The notes below the pieces were generated by a model. It ran no database searches and was not told the origin of the DNA. It saw only the letters and a program-made list of their open reading frames with translations. This document shows, one piece after another, positions 35,748-46,481 of a DNA stretch of 64,000 bases; position 1 is the stretch's first letter, and every line of letters starts with the position of its first letter. The DNA is from Erythroxylum novogranatense (Eukaryota; Streptophyta; Magnoliopsida; Malpighiales; Erythroxylaceae). The position numbers were made by a program, and so were the translations under genes. The stretch is taken from positions 9,427,460 to 9,491,459 of the forward strand of contig CM057233.1 in assembly GCA_029891385.1 (NCBI GenBank). Reading direction: 5' to 3'.

Positions 35748-37709
35748 TTTTAGCACCCCCACTATCATAACGTACGAACCGAAACACCCTGAGGACATTT
35801 CAGTACATAACCTATGATAATGGTGTGCTACGTTCAATCACAACCTTCACTTAACATGGCATCATCTTTCTTTATTTTCTTATAAGACATCATAATGAAA
35901 AATACTATATTTTAAAACCCAAATTTCTCCTTTCATTTCGTAAAACCCAATATTTACATTGACAGTTTTCAATATCATCCAAATATGAACCTCATCATAT
36001 CCTAATACAAAATACACTACATAAAAGAGGAAATACCCAAAAAGATCCATGTAACCTTCCAATCTCAGCTAACCAATCTTTGAGTCATTTCTTCTTTTTC
36101 CCTAAAAGTACGAGACTATACTTCTTATAGCGTCTCTTAGTAGCTAAAGTCGTCTCTCGATCCTGAAAAATCAACGTTGCAATTTTGGTGAGTTTTGCAA
36201 ACTCAATAAGGTAACCATCATCAATGGTTCACTCAATTCATGTAACACATCACACATATAACATATAATTCACATCTTTGCATTTTGCATAAATTATCAC
36301 ATATCACATTCTCACTTAAAGGTAAGACAATTTTGCATTTCAAACAATAAAACATACTTATTAAAATGTATATGAAATGCTCATGTCACTTTTTTCCAAT
36401 TATTATGTTATTGTGACCGAGTGCCTAAACTGTCTTGTATCCATTGTGAATACCGGGCTCATTTATACTGTCCATTATCTGTTGGGGATCCAAGGCTTAT
36501 TTTATATAGTAAGCCTTTGGCTCTTAATCACATTTGGATCTTTAAGCTTGTTTTCAGTGGTTACTTAGGTTACAACTCTCATTACCTGATCATGCATTCA
36601 TGTATAGAATGCATCTCTCATAATCAATCAATCATGTCAAGAAGCATTTACTTCGTCACATTCGCATACAAGTAGCACTTCAATATCACATTCATGCATC
36701 AAGTCTCGGACCTTCATTGTCTGGCATCAACATGATCAAATCACATTCATATCATGATTCAAAACATATTCTAAAGTAAACAATTAATTGCGTGAAACCC
36801 TCTAGGTTATTTATAGATTGCTTCTAAAGCTATTGCCTCGAAGTTCCGACAATGTCTGGATATTGACGTTCCAATTGCTCCTCTATATTAAGCAATATAC
36901 ACATATCACACTTATCTACAATTATAAGTGTTTGTTAATGCACATGTATGTATATAAAATATGCACAATGCATGTTCATGACAATCCCGAGTATCGCTCT
37001 ATTATTCTCATCATGTAAACATTCATATTTCCAAACTCACATAAGTATCATTTATACTTATGGTTTATACCTCAATAAAGTCATAAAAATCGAAATTCAT
37101 AACTCATTTCGTCAATTCAGATTTTTCCTGAAACATACCTTCAGGTCTACTATACATGATCAATCTGACAATGAAAATAAACTAATTTGGCAACACTTTC
37201 TTCTAGAAAAATGTTCCCATTGTCCTAAGTTTTTAATGACACTAAGATCATTCAATGTGGTTTAGTACTCCAAAAGTTATACTCCAAATAATTCAAATTG
37301 TTCTTAAAGTAAAACAGTATTCTGTGCTCAAATTCAAGTTAGATTCTAGAATTCTAGAGACAAAATTAAAATTTGATTTATTCAGAAATATTGTAGTCCT
37401 ATGTCGCTAGTTTAATCTAAATTAGGAATCATTCCATTTGGATAACTACATATCAATATATAGTCAAAATACCCAACCATGTTTAATGAACATACTCCAT
37501 TCATCAATTTTCCATAATTGTTCATCATTTTCGTCCCAAATTTATCACTCAATCTCTTCCAAATGATTTCAGAAAATCATAATTTTTTTGTACATTCCCC
37601 ATTTTCATTTCACCTTTTCAACTCTCATTTAACTCAACACATTCGTAAACAAATTAAAAACCATAATTAACATCAAATATTAAAAACAAGAAATTTCTCC
37701 ACGTATGTT
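35748..37709 (-). mobile_element. Relic LTR of a chromodomain-type gypsy family (minus sense), cut by the Athila-like element
   Basis: In sense it contains a folded element (36183-36237) and a TTTTTCAG splice-acceptor-like sequence (36163-36170) matching those in the LTRs at 42.06-42.13 and 58.86-58.93 kb. Blocks at 37190-37290 and 37380-37480 match the solo LTR near 16.1-16.5 kb. The sense end is near AGCACCCCC at 35750. The other end is lost where the next element starts at 37710. ORFs here are fortuitous. Confidence 0.55.
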
Positions 37710-39053
37710 TGTTGGATGCATTTTCTTATTAAATTTCATGGCATTTTCCTTTAATTTCTGGATTAATTATTAGGTTATATATATATTTTTCTTGCTAAAG
37801 TGCTTGGTTCGCCTGAATTCGCATTTATAATTGTTCATGTTTAATTTGTAGGAAATGCGCTTGATTTTAGTTGTAAAGAACTGAAACAGTCCAAGGCGAA
37901 AATCAAGGAAAGCAGCTGGCGTTGGATGAATGCGTGAACAGTGGTGTGTGCGTAAGTTTGTGAAGAAATTAAGCAAGCATTAATTGGTCACTTCAGCTAC
38001 AATAGGAGGCTGAAGGTTTGTCAGCGCGGAGAATAATGCCGACTCCACAATTGAAAATAATGGAACAATTGGAGGCTTGAAGCATGCATGAGAGGAGCTA
38101 TATAACACCAGAAGTTGTTGCTAGTGGGCGGCTATTAGAGACAAGAGGAGCTGAAAATGTTGAAGAGAAGAAATAAAAGCCAAAGGTAGTTGGCGGCACA
38201 CATGCAGCTCTGCACCGAAAATCTTGCAATTTGGCGTGTTTGCAGCTGGGAAAGAGGCGTGAATGAGTGAGCTTGGAAAGGACAGCTCAGGACCTACAAA
38301 AGAAGAAACAAAAAAATGAGCTAGAGGAGCTTCAAACGAAATCAACACCAGACCAGGACAGCTCTCAAGGTTACAGGCCACTCAACACTCAAAACCAACG
38401 TTGCAGCTGGTGGTTTTGAAAAAAAAACGAAAATGACACCCACGCATGACAATAGACCTACCAATTAGAGCGGCTACTGACAAAAAAATAGCACAAGAAA
38501 ATCCCACAATAACGACAACCATAGGGGTAGCTCCAGAGTTATTCCCGCATGTTACAAGGAGGAAGACAATAGAAAAAAAAGGAGAGTAGCGGCTACGTTA
38601 GAGGCTGGAAAAATAAGAAGAAAAGTAGGAGCTTGAGGCGTGGACTATGAGCAGGAGGAGAACAACGCAAGGGGCTCTTAACTTTATAAAAAAAAACGTT
38701 GAAGCAAGTGGACAGCAAACGAAAATCATTGATTGGGGCTTGATTTTACACAAGGAGGGAGGTGACGTGAAGCAAAGAGAAGACAAAAAAAGGGGAGGCT
38801 CCACCAAACAAAAAAAAGAAAGCAAGATACTCTGCATTATTATGGATTACTCTCCAGCTATCATCGTTAAAAAAAAAAAAACCAAAGAGAGGCTCCAACT
38901 TTCCACTAACGTGACAGCTTCAAGCCCCACCTAAGATTCACTCTTCAAGGATAAAACTCTCCACTCACGCCACTTGGAAAAAGACACACACATTAAGGTT
39001 CTAGCACTCTCCATAAGCCTCCTCTCTTGGATGTTATTTTCATTTTTCATTAC
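37710..39053 (+). mobile_element. 5' LTR, left part, of an Athila-like Ty3/gypsy element
   Basis: It starts TGTTGGATGCATTTTC and is nearly identical over its first 400 bases to the copy at 58116-58517. A TATATAA box is at 38099-38105. It is interrupted after ATTAC at 39053 by another element and resumes at 49840. The complete LTR would be about 2.25 kb. No gene is supported; long frames on the minus strand at 38.1-38.8 kb have no family match I recognise. Confidence 0.88.
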
Positions 39054-39980
39054 TGTAGCATCCCGTTACCGATGCGATGAGCATCGTGTTATGAGTGTAG
39101 AGTTGTCAGTGCTTAATTTGTGATCGAGTGTTTTGTGGCCTCTGATTTTAAAGAGACAGATCATTTTGCACATGCATATACATAGTGACATGCATTCATG
39201 ATTGTTCCGGCATTTGATAGTGATTGTGTTTGGAAAAGTGAAATTGAGATGATTTTGTGAATTGTGATTATTAAAAATGTTGAAATAATTGGGTTAGTGA
39301 AATCTTGCGATTTTGAATTTTGGTGGAATTATTGTATTTGTATATGTTGGTAAAATTATGGTGTATTGAAAGATATATTTATAGTTGGGAGCAAGAAATA
39401 AATTAAATGAAGTTTTGGAGATAGTTTGGTTATATTGGAAAGGGGAGAACTAAATGGAGTTAGTTCAAAAGTAACTAAGTTAGAGTTTATTCATTAAGAA
39501 AGTGACATGTGTACTTAGACTTTGTACTCTAGCTAGGAGTAGGTGGTCACTATTCCTTGAGGGCTGATGGGTTAAGTCTTGTCCAAGCCTTCTTTATTCC
39601 TTTCTTTCAAAAACTTCTCTCTCTCCAAGACATAGAGCTTTCCCACCCAAAATATCTTCTAAGGGACTTTGGTGTTCTTCCTTTCTTTCACCAACCTTTC
39701 TCTGCCATTGGTGTTTTCGACTCTAAGGAGAAACCAGAAGCTAATCTTTTCGTGTGGAGTTTAGGGCTTGAAGATTTGTTTGAGTTCTCTACAGGTAAGT
39801 GTTAGAGAAATCCTTTGCTGTTAGGGATTTGTGAAATAAAGTTGAGAGATTTCTGTCATCTTCATGGAAAAATGTATTTCATATGTTTGTTCATAAATAC
39901 TGGGTAGTTGGGGAGAAATAAATTATGTTATAGTGTTAAATGAGTTGTTGAGAAAATTTTTGGTGTTCGGTGATATGATC

Positions 39981-40780
39981 TATATAAGTGGACATGTTCT
40001 AGACAGAAAAATCAGCTGAAGTGAAAATCAGCTGAAGGAAAATCAGCTGAAGCAAAAGTTGACGATATGGACTTGATATCGATAGATTTGGACAAAATTT
40101 CCTTCTTGAAAGTTGTAGATCTCTCTTTTCTCTATGAGATAGATGTCAAGTTTGTCCAATTTGAATATCGGAGTCAAAAGATATGATATATATAAGTGGA
40201 TATGTTTCGACGGAAAAATCATTTGAAGCGAAAATCGGTGAAGGAAAATCACCAAGCAAAAGCAGACGATATGGACTTGATATCGATAGATTTGGACAAA
40301 ATTTCCTTCTTGAAAGTTGTATATCTCTTTCTCTATGAGATAGATGCCAAGTTTGTCCAATTTGAATATCGGAGTCAAAAGATATGATCTATATAAGTGG
40401 ATATGTTCGACGGAAAAATCATTTGAAGAAAATCATTTGAAGCGAAAATCGGTGAAGGAAAATCACCTGAAGCAAAAACAGATGATATGGACTTGATATC
40501 GATAGATTTGGATAAAATTTCCTTCTTGAAAGTTGTAGATCTCTTTTCTATGAGATAGATTCCAAGTTTGTCCAATTTGAATATCGGAGTCAAAAGATAT
40601 GATCTATATAAGTGGATATGTTCGACGGAAAAATCACCGAAGCGAAAATCAGCTGAAGGAAAATCAGCTGAAGCGAAAATCAGTTGAAGGAAAATCAACT
40701 GAAGCGAAAATCAGCTGAAGCGAAAATCAGCTGAAGGAAAATCAGCTGAAGCGAAAACCACTGAAGCAAAAATCGACGGA
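39981..40780 (+). repeat. ~200-bp tandem LTR units and CAGCTG-rich minisatellite
   Basis: TATATAAG boxes lie at 39981-39988, 40189-40196, 40390-40397 and 40605-40612. Each is followed by GAAAATCAGCTGAAG-type short repeats and then TTCCTTCTTGAAAGTTGTAG, a GATAGATGCCAAGTTTGTCC block and ATCGGAGTCAAAAGATATG. The short repeat expands near 40620-40780. The 3' LTR has the same array (47404-48240). Confidence 0.85.
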
Positions 40781-41469
40781 AGGAAAAGCGATGCATACAT
40801 AGATCGATGTTTTGAGGATAACTTGAACTATAGAGCTCCAAATGACCGATTCTTGAAGCATTGGATTCCTAACACATTTCTTTATCTCTCCACAAACAAT
40901 TTATGGTTTTAGTATTAATTTGGAAATGATTGATTGAATCAAATTAAGGGTATTGGTGGAGGAACATGAACTAGATGTTTTATTGAACATGTTTCAAAGA
41001 TATCTTGATGATATCTTCGTCTGTGGTATTCCTATTAAGGTGATACTTGATTCGTTATGAACTAGAGAAAGAGGTCTATAATTGTGATAAAGATTGAGAG
41101 TTTGAATTTTAATTTACGGGATTGCAATTATCGAAAGAGAGTCCATTATAGTTTCTAACGTGACCAAAGAGTTATGTTGTAACTAATGAGTATGATTAGA
41201 GTTTGAGTGAGTGAAGTTGAATTTAAGGGAATGCTATTGACCTAGTGAATAGTGAATTGTGATTGTGAAGCGAGAGATAGCGATTTGGGTCTTAGTCTGG
41301 GAAATCATGATCATGCATCATATAGTTTGAATTAAGACATGTGCATCGATGAATTGAATTAATTGAGCAAGTGGTGATGATAATTCATTTGAATTGTTAT
41401 AGAGGCGCCGTTGGATCGACGGACCACGGACATTGCTGGTACTTCCGAGCAATAGCTCGGAAGTTACTG

Positions 41470-42130
41470 GTGAGTAACCCAATTAGTTCCTCGGTTTTAT
41501 GTGATTAAATGTCTTTGTGAATGTGTGTGAATTAAGTGTCAAAGTGAGTGATATAAATGTGAAGTGAATGAGAATCAGATAAAATTGTGAGTAAGTGTTT
41601 TGATTGTGATTAGCGAGTGAAGTGAGATAAATGTGTTAGAGACTGTGCAAGTGTTAGTGTATGCTAAGCATGAACATAAGTGGTAATTAATCGGTTGTAA
41701 TGGAGCTTAGTGATCGAGCTTTAAGCTCGATATCGTTGAATGGGCCTAAGGCCAAAAGGAAATAGTGCATACCGGAGGCTCTCCTATTCCTAAAGTGAGT
41801 GGGAAGTAGTGCATACCCTGAGGGCTTTCCTACTTGCCAAAATGTGAATATTGTCGCTCGGTCATAACAACATCATAAATGAGAAATTGCATACATTATG
41901 CATTTGTCGATTGTAGCGAAATTGTGAATACGTGTGATGTGTGCATAGTGTGAATTGATATGTGATAGTGTAACTGTGTAGATTGTGTAAAGTGGTTATA
42001 GTGTTATCAATTGTGTTAAAATATATCTATGAGATATATATTAGATGTATATGCATGAGTTGGGTGAACCATCGATGATGGTTTCTCATTGAGTTCGCAA
42101 ACTCACCCAACATTGCAATATATTTTTCAG
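41470..42130 (+). other. Candidate intron in the LTR leader
   Basis: Donor TTACTG/GTGAGTAACC and acceptor TATTTTTCAG/GTCAG, 661 bases. The same pair is present in the 3' LTR (48766-49434) and, in minus sense, in the LTR at 59642-58863. Conservation of both sites supports splicing, but no transcript was seen. Confidence 0.5.
42059..42111 (+). other. Conserved folded element before the candidate 3' splice site
   Basis: An outer stem GTTGGGT/ACCCAAC encloses hairpin ACCATC-GAT-GATGGT (42068-42082) and hairpin GAGTT-CGCA-AACTC (42091-42104). Related copies are at 36183-36237 and 58881-58933 (minus) and in the 3' LTR near 49363-49415. Confidence 0.6.
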
Positions 42131-42537
42131 GTCAGCGTCAGTAGGACTCTAGCTCCCGTGTCAGACGTTTCTGCAGTGTGCGTTCGTGATCAAGAGCAGT
42201 GATGGATCGCAGGTCGGTCAGCTGGGGTGACTTCTTTTGGGACTATATTTTTTTGGGATGACCTAGTATGAGCGTTTTATCGGTTTTCCTTTTGGATTAT
42301 TGTATTTAGTTGTAGGGGACTGATAGACTTGTCTATATTTTGGATTGATATTGTGAAATGAAAGAAATATTGTGGTTTTAAATATTAGTGAATTGCATGT
42401 TGTGGTTTATTTTATTGATGTCACGCGAGTGTTTAGTGATCGTTAGCGATCGTAGCACTTTCTTACTGTGGGATATGCGTCGGAACGACCCACGGGCGTC
42501 CCGTGCGTACCCTACGGCAAGGGGGCGCTACATTAGG

Positions 42538-42549
42538 TGGTATCAGAGC
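42538..42549 (+). other. Primer-binding site (initiator tRNA-Met)
   Basis: TGGTATCAGAGC, five bases after the 5' LTR. It is the classic plant retrotransposon site complementary to the 3' end of initiator tRNA-Met. Confidence 0.95.
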
Positions 42550-42661
42550 ATGGTTTGACATCTTTTGAGCATAGTATATTTTAGGCCTGAATTTCAGTGA
42601 GAAAAGAGGTAATTGATTGGAATTGTGATTTTATTATAGGTCATCTGTTCTTGGGGATCAA

Positions 42662-45600
42662 GTGGACCAACCAGCTGACCTAGGATCTGTGGGAGCTAGT
42701 AGAGAGTCCCCTATGCCTCGTTATGATGAGATGCCTCCCAGAGTTCCCGTTATTCGGGATAGGAGATATAATTTGCTGCGTAAGCAGGGAGCGGTTGACT
42801 TCTATGGTAAACCCTGCGGAGGTCGAGGATGGTTAGAGAGGGAGAGAGTCCTCGACCAAATGGGCTGTGATTACGAGGAGCGGTTCGACTATGCATGTCT
42901 TTGCTTGTGGTTACGCATATCGGTGGTGGAAGACTGTTCCGGCGGTACCACACCGCACTCGCACTCGAGTTGGGAGGATTTCGAGGCGTTCAGGATAACT
43001 TCATGCCCAAGATTTATCTGGACATGAAATTGCAGGAGTTCTTAGAGCTGAGACAGGGGCAGTTGTCTGTGGCCGACTATGAGGTTCGGTTCAACCAGTT
43101 GTTAGTGTATGCTTCTTCACTGGTGGCTTCTGAGGCTGACAAGTGTCGACGTTTTGAGGGCGGACTCAATTTGGAGATCCGTACCTGTTGGCGGACGGAC
43201 ATGAGCGATTTCATTGGTGAGGCGCCATTTGTGAGATTGAGCAATTGTTGAGACAGAGGCGACCGAGATCGGATCGGGACCCGAGGGCAAGAGGCCCAAA
43301 TGTGATCGAAGCGATGATAGCAGAGGTCGATGGCGACGAGCGAGATCCTTTGTGTCGCCTGGAGGTGGTAAACGATTCGAGTTTGGGCGGAGGGCGATTT
43401 GCCCAGTCTAGTGGTGGTCGCAGCGGTGCTAGAGGTTCGAGACAGAGTATCCCGCTATGTGAGTTCTGCGAGAGGAGGCCTGATGGATAGTCTTTGGAGG
43501 CTACCTGGAGCATGCCTCAAGTGTGGTTCGATGGACCACCAGCTCCGAGAGTGCCCCTTCACTGTGGAGGCCCAGTCTGCTGCGACCGGTAGAGCAGGCA
43601 GTGTTACTTCAGTGCAGCAGAGCCGCGGAGGTGGTTCTGGTTGGAGAGGCCGAGGTAGAGGCCGAGGCCGAGCAGAGGGATCAGTGGTGAGATCTGAGAG
43701 ATAGAGCAGCGTGGGCAGCGGTCCCAGGCCAGAGTCTATGCTATGACTCGGCAGGAGGCGCAGGAGTCTCCAGATGTCGTTGCGGGTATGCTTCTAATTT
43801 CTGGTTATGAAGCATATGCATTGATGGATCCTGGATCCACTCATTCATTTATTGCACCGCATGTGGCATGTAGACTGCATTGTGATAGAGAGATTGCGGT
43901 GTGGGCTGAGGTGAGTACACCTCAGTAGTACGACAGTGTTAGGAGAGGTCTGCAAGGGGTGTCAGATAGTGATTGATCAGGCAGAGTTGAGAGCAGACCT
44001 TATAGTGTTGTCCCTGAGAGAGATTGATGTGATCCTATGGATGGACTGGCTTACTGCCCATAGAGCTGTGATGGATTGTTTTACCAAGGAGGTTGTGTTA
44101 GAATCTCCTGGTCAGCAGAGAGCTATTTTTGAGGTATTAGCCAGCAAATGCAGCCTAGGATGATTTCCTTCATGAGTGCTCTGAGATTGATGCGAGGGGG
44201 TTGTGAGGCCTATTTGGCTCATGTGGTGGATTCTAGAGTGTAGCAGAGTTTGCAGGATGTTCCCGTAATCAGGGAGTTTTCATATGTGTTCCCCGATGAG
44301 TTATCGGGCCATCACGGACGGAGACGAGTTTGTGATAGATCTCGTTGTGTGTTGCTCCTATATCTATACCTCCGTATAGGATGGCACCGTGGAACCGAGA
44401 GAGCTTAAGGCTCGATTGTAGGAGTTATTGGATAAGGGTTTATTAGACCCGGTGTTTACGCCGTGGGAGCTCCAAGTGTTGTTCGTGAAGAAGAAAGATG
44501 GGACTTTGAGGCGTGTATCGATTATAGGCGACTTAATCAAGTTCTCGTTCAAGAATAAGTACCCACCGCCTAGGATCGATGATCTATTTGATCGATTCGC
44601 GGTGGAGCTCGAGTGTTTACCAAGTCGGATTTGAGGTCGTGGTATTATCGGTTGAGGATCGCAGAGGCCGATGTGCCCAAGAGTGCGTTGAGAGTAGGTA
44701 TGGGCATTTCGAGTTCCTAGTGATGCCGTTTGGATTGACCAATGCCCCGACCAAATTTTTATGGCCTTGATGAATAAGGTATTTCAGCCTTACCTTGATC
44801 AGTTTGTGATTGTGTTCATTGATGATATCCTAGTGTATTCGAGGAGTAGGCAGGATCATGTGGAGCATCTGAGGATCGTGTTGCAGATCATGAGAGAGAG
44901 GCAGCTGTATGCCAAATTTACGAAATGTGAATTTTGGCTGGATGAGGTAGTGTTCCTAGGGCATATTGTGTCTGGTGAGGGTATCCGGGTAGATCCTCAC
45001 AAGATTGAGGCAGTGCAGAGTTGGGAGGTTCCGAGGAACGTATCAGAGTTGCGTAGTTTCCTCGGACTAGCAGGGTATTACCGGAGGTTTGTCGAGGGGT
45101 TTTCGGTGATTTCGGCCCCTTTGACGAAACTTCTGAGGAAGAATGTGGTTTTCATATGGACAGATGAATGTCAGAGGAGCTTTGAGGAGCTTAGGCATCG
45201 ATTGACCACGGCACCAGTGTTGGTTTTGCCGTCAGGGTCCGGAGGACTTGAGGTATTCAGTGATGCTTCGCAGCAGGGTTCGGGTTGTGTGTTGATGCAG
45301 CATGGGAGAGTGATAGCGTATGCCTCGAGACGATTGAGGTCTCATGAGAGGAATTATCCGAAGGCATGACTTAGAGTTGGCTGCGATGAGTGTTTGCTTT
45401 GAAGATCTGGAGACATTATCTCAGATGGTGAGACGTTCCAGATCTTCACGGATCATAAGAGTTTGAGATATCTGTTGAGTCGAGAGAGTGAACCCGAGAT
45501 GAGGAGGTGGATTGAGCTTTTGAAGGGTTATGACCGCATCGATTGAGTATCATCCAGGAAGGCCAATGTGGTGGCGGATCGCTGAGTAGGAAATCTCATG

Positions 45601-46470
45601 TTAGTGCATTTGATTCAGAGTGAGAGATTGCCCGTTTAATTGATTGAGGGCACTTAATGTGCAGATGGATTTGGCTCAGATGGAGCCTTAATAGCTACTC
45701 GAGATTGAGGCCGATGTTACGAGGATCGGATCGGGAGAGTTCAAAGGTCGGGATCCGGTGTTAGTGAGATTGATGGATAGAGTTAGAAGTGGTCGAGTTG
45801 ATTTTGAGTTGAGAGATGAGACTCTTTGGATGGGTCGAGATTATGTGTGCCTGATGTGGATGAGCTGAGACGAGAGATTCTGCAGGAGGCGCATGTGGCT
45901 GCCTATGCGATGCATCCTGGTGTCACCAAGATGTATAATACTCTTAAGTTGCATTTCAGGCGGCTCAGGATAGACAGAAGAGTTATGTGGATCAGCATCG
46001 GCGTGAGATGGAGTTCAGTGTAGGTGACAGAGTGTTCCTCCGAGTGTCACCTTGGAGAGGAGTGTTCAGATTTGGCCGTAGGGGTAAGTTGAGTCCCCGG
46101 TATATCGGTCCGTATGAGATTATTGAGAGGATTGGACCGTTGGCCTATAGATCGAGATTGCCTAGTGAGATGTCCCGTTGCATGATGTGTTTCATGTGAG
46201 TATGCTCGGAGATATCGCTCGGACCGACGATGTGATCCCACTCAAGAGATCGAGATAGCGAGTGATTTGAGTTATGTTGAGGAGCCGTGCAGATTATCGG
46301 ATCAAGGGTCAAGCAATTGAGGAGCAGTGGTGATTCCATTGGTGAAAGTCCTATGGAAGAACCATTCTTCAGAGGAGGCAACATGGGAGACTGAGGAGCA
46401 CATGAGGAGGCAGTACCCTCATCTGTTAGACCAGTCAGGTATGAAATTTCGGGACGAAATTTTCTTTTAG
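42662..46470 (+). pseudogene. Broken gag-pol of the chromodomain-type gypsy element, integrase core deleted
   Basis: Domains appear in order but in changing frames. Gag runs from 42662 to about 43690, with a CCHC knuckle at 43513-43554 (CLKCGSMDHQLREC). Protease is near 43743-43928 (DPGSTHSF). RT is about 44420-44900, with [17 protein letters not shown] and the catalytic FIDD at 44815-44826. RNase H is about 45240-45380 ([14 protein letters not shown]). The integrase N-terminus is about 45826-45957 (HPGVTKMYNTL). The integrase C-terminal part is 45960-46200 (GKLSPRYIGPYEII). A chromodomain-like end is 46327-46470 (EEATWETEEHMRRQYPHLL). The text passes from the zinc-binding region straight to the C-terminal part near 45957, so the DDE catalytic core is gone. 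Several single-base frameshifts and stops occur, as at 44630 and 44700. Chromodomain and PBS point to the Tekay/Del-type chromoviruses. Confidence 0.85.
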
Positions 46471-46481
46471 GAGGAGAGAAT
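46465..46481 (+). other. Polypurine tract
   Basis: TTTTAGGAGGAGAGAAT directly before the 3' LTR, the usual primer site for second-strand synthesis. Confidence 0.8.

Larger units (their letters stand above)
39054..42532 (+). mobile_element. 5' LTR of the nested chromodomain-type gypsy element
   Basis: It runs from TGTAGC to GCTACA (3479 bases) and is matched by the 3' LTR at 46482-49834. It is preceded by target duplication ATTAC (39049-39053). Internal landmarks are four tandem units of about 200 bases (39981-40780) each with a TATATAAG box, a CAGCTG-rich minisatellite (40010-40780), a candidate intron (41470-42130) and a folded element (42059-42111). Confidence 0.93.

Noticed and set aside
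35750..37700. Host genes between ARF8 and the gypsy nest
   Set aside because: The frames are short and the sequence matches LTR blocks elsewhere in the window.
38121..38934. Minus- and plus-strand frames of 79-95 codons in the Athila-like LTR
   Set aside because: They lie wholly within an LTR, lack domains, and come from purine-rich composition.
40043..40698. Repeated minus-strand frames (LDKLGIYLIEK repeats)
   Set aside because: They are the reverse reading of the ~200-bp LTR units; the repeat is nucleotide-level.
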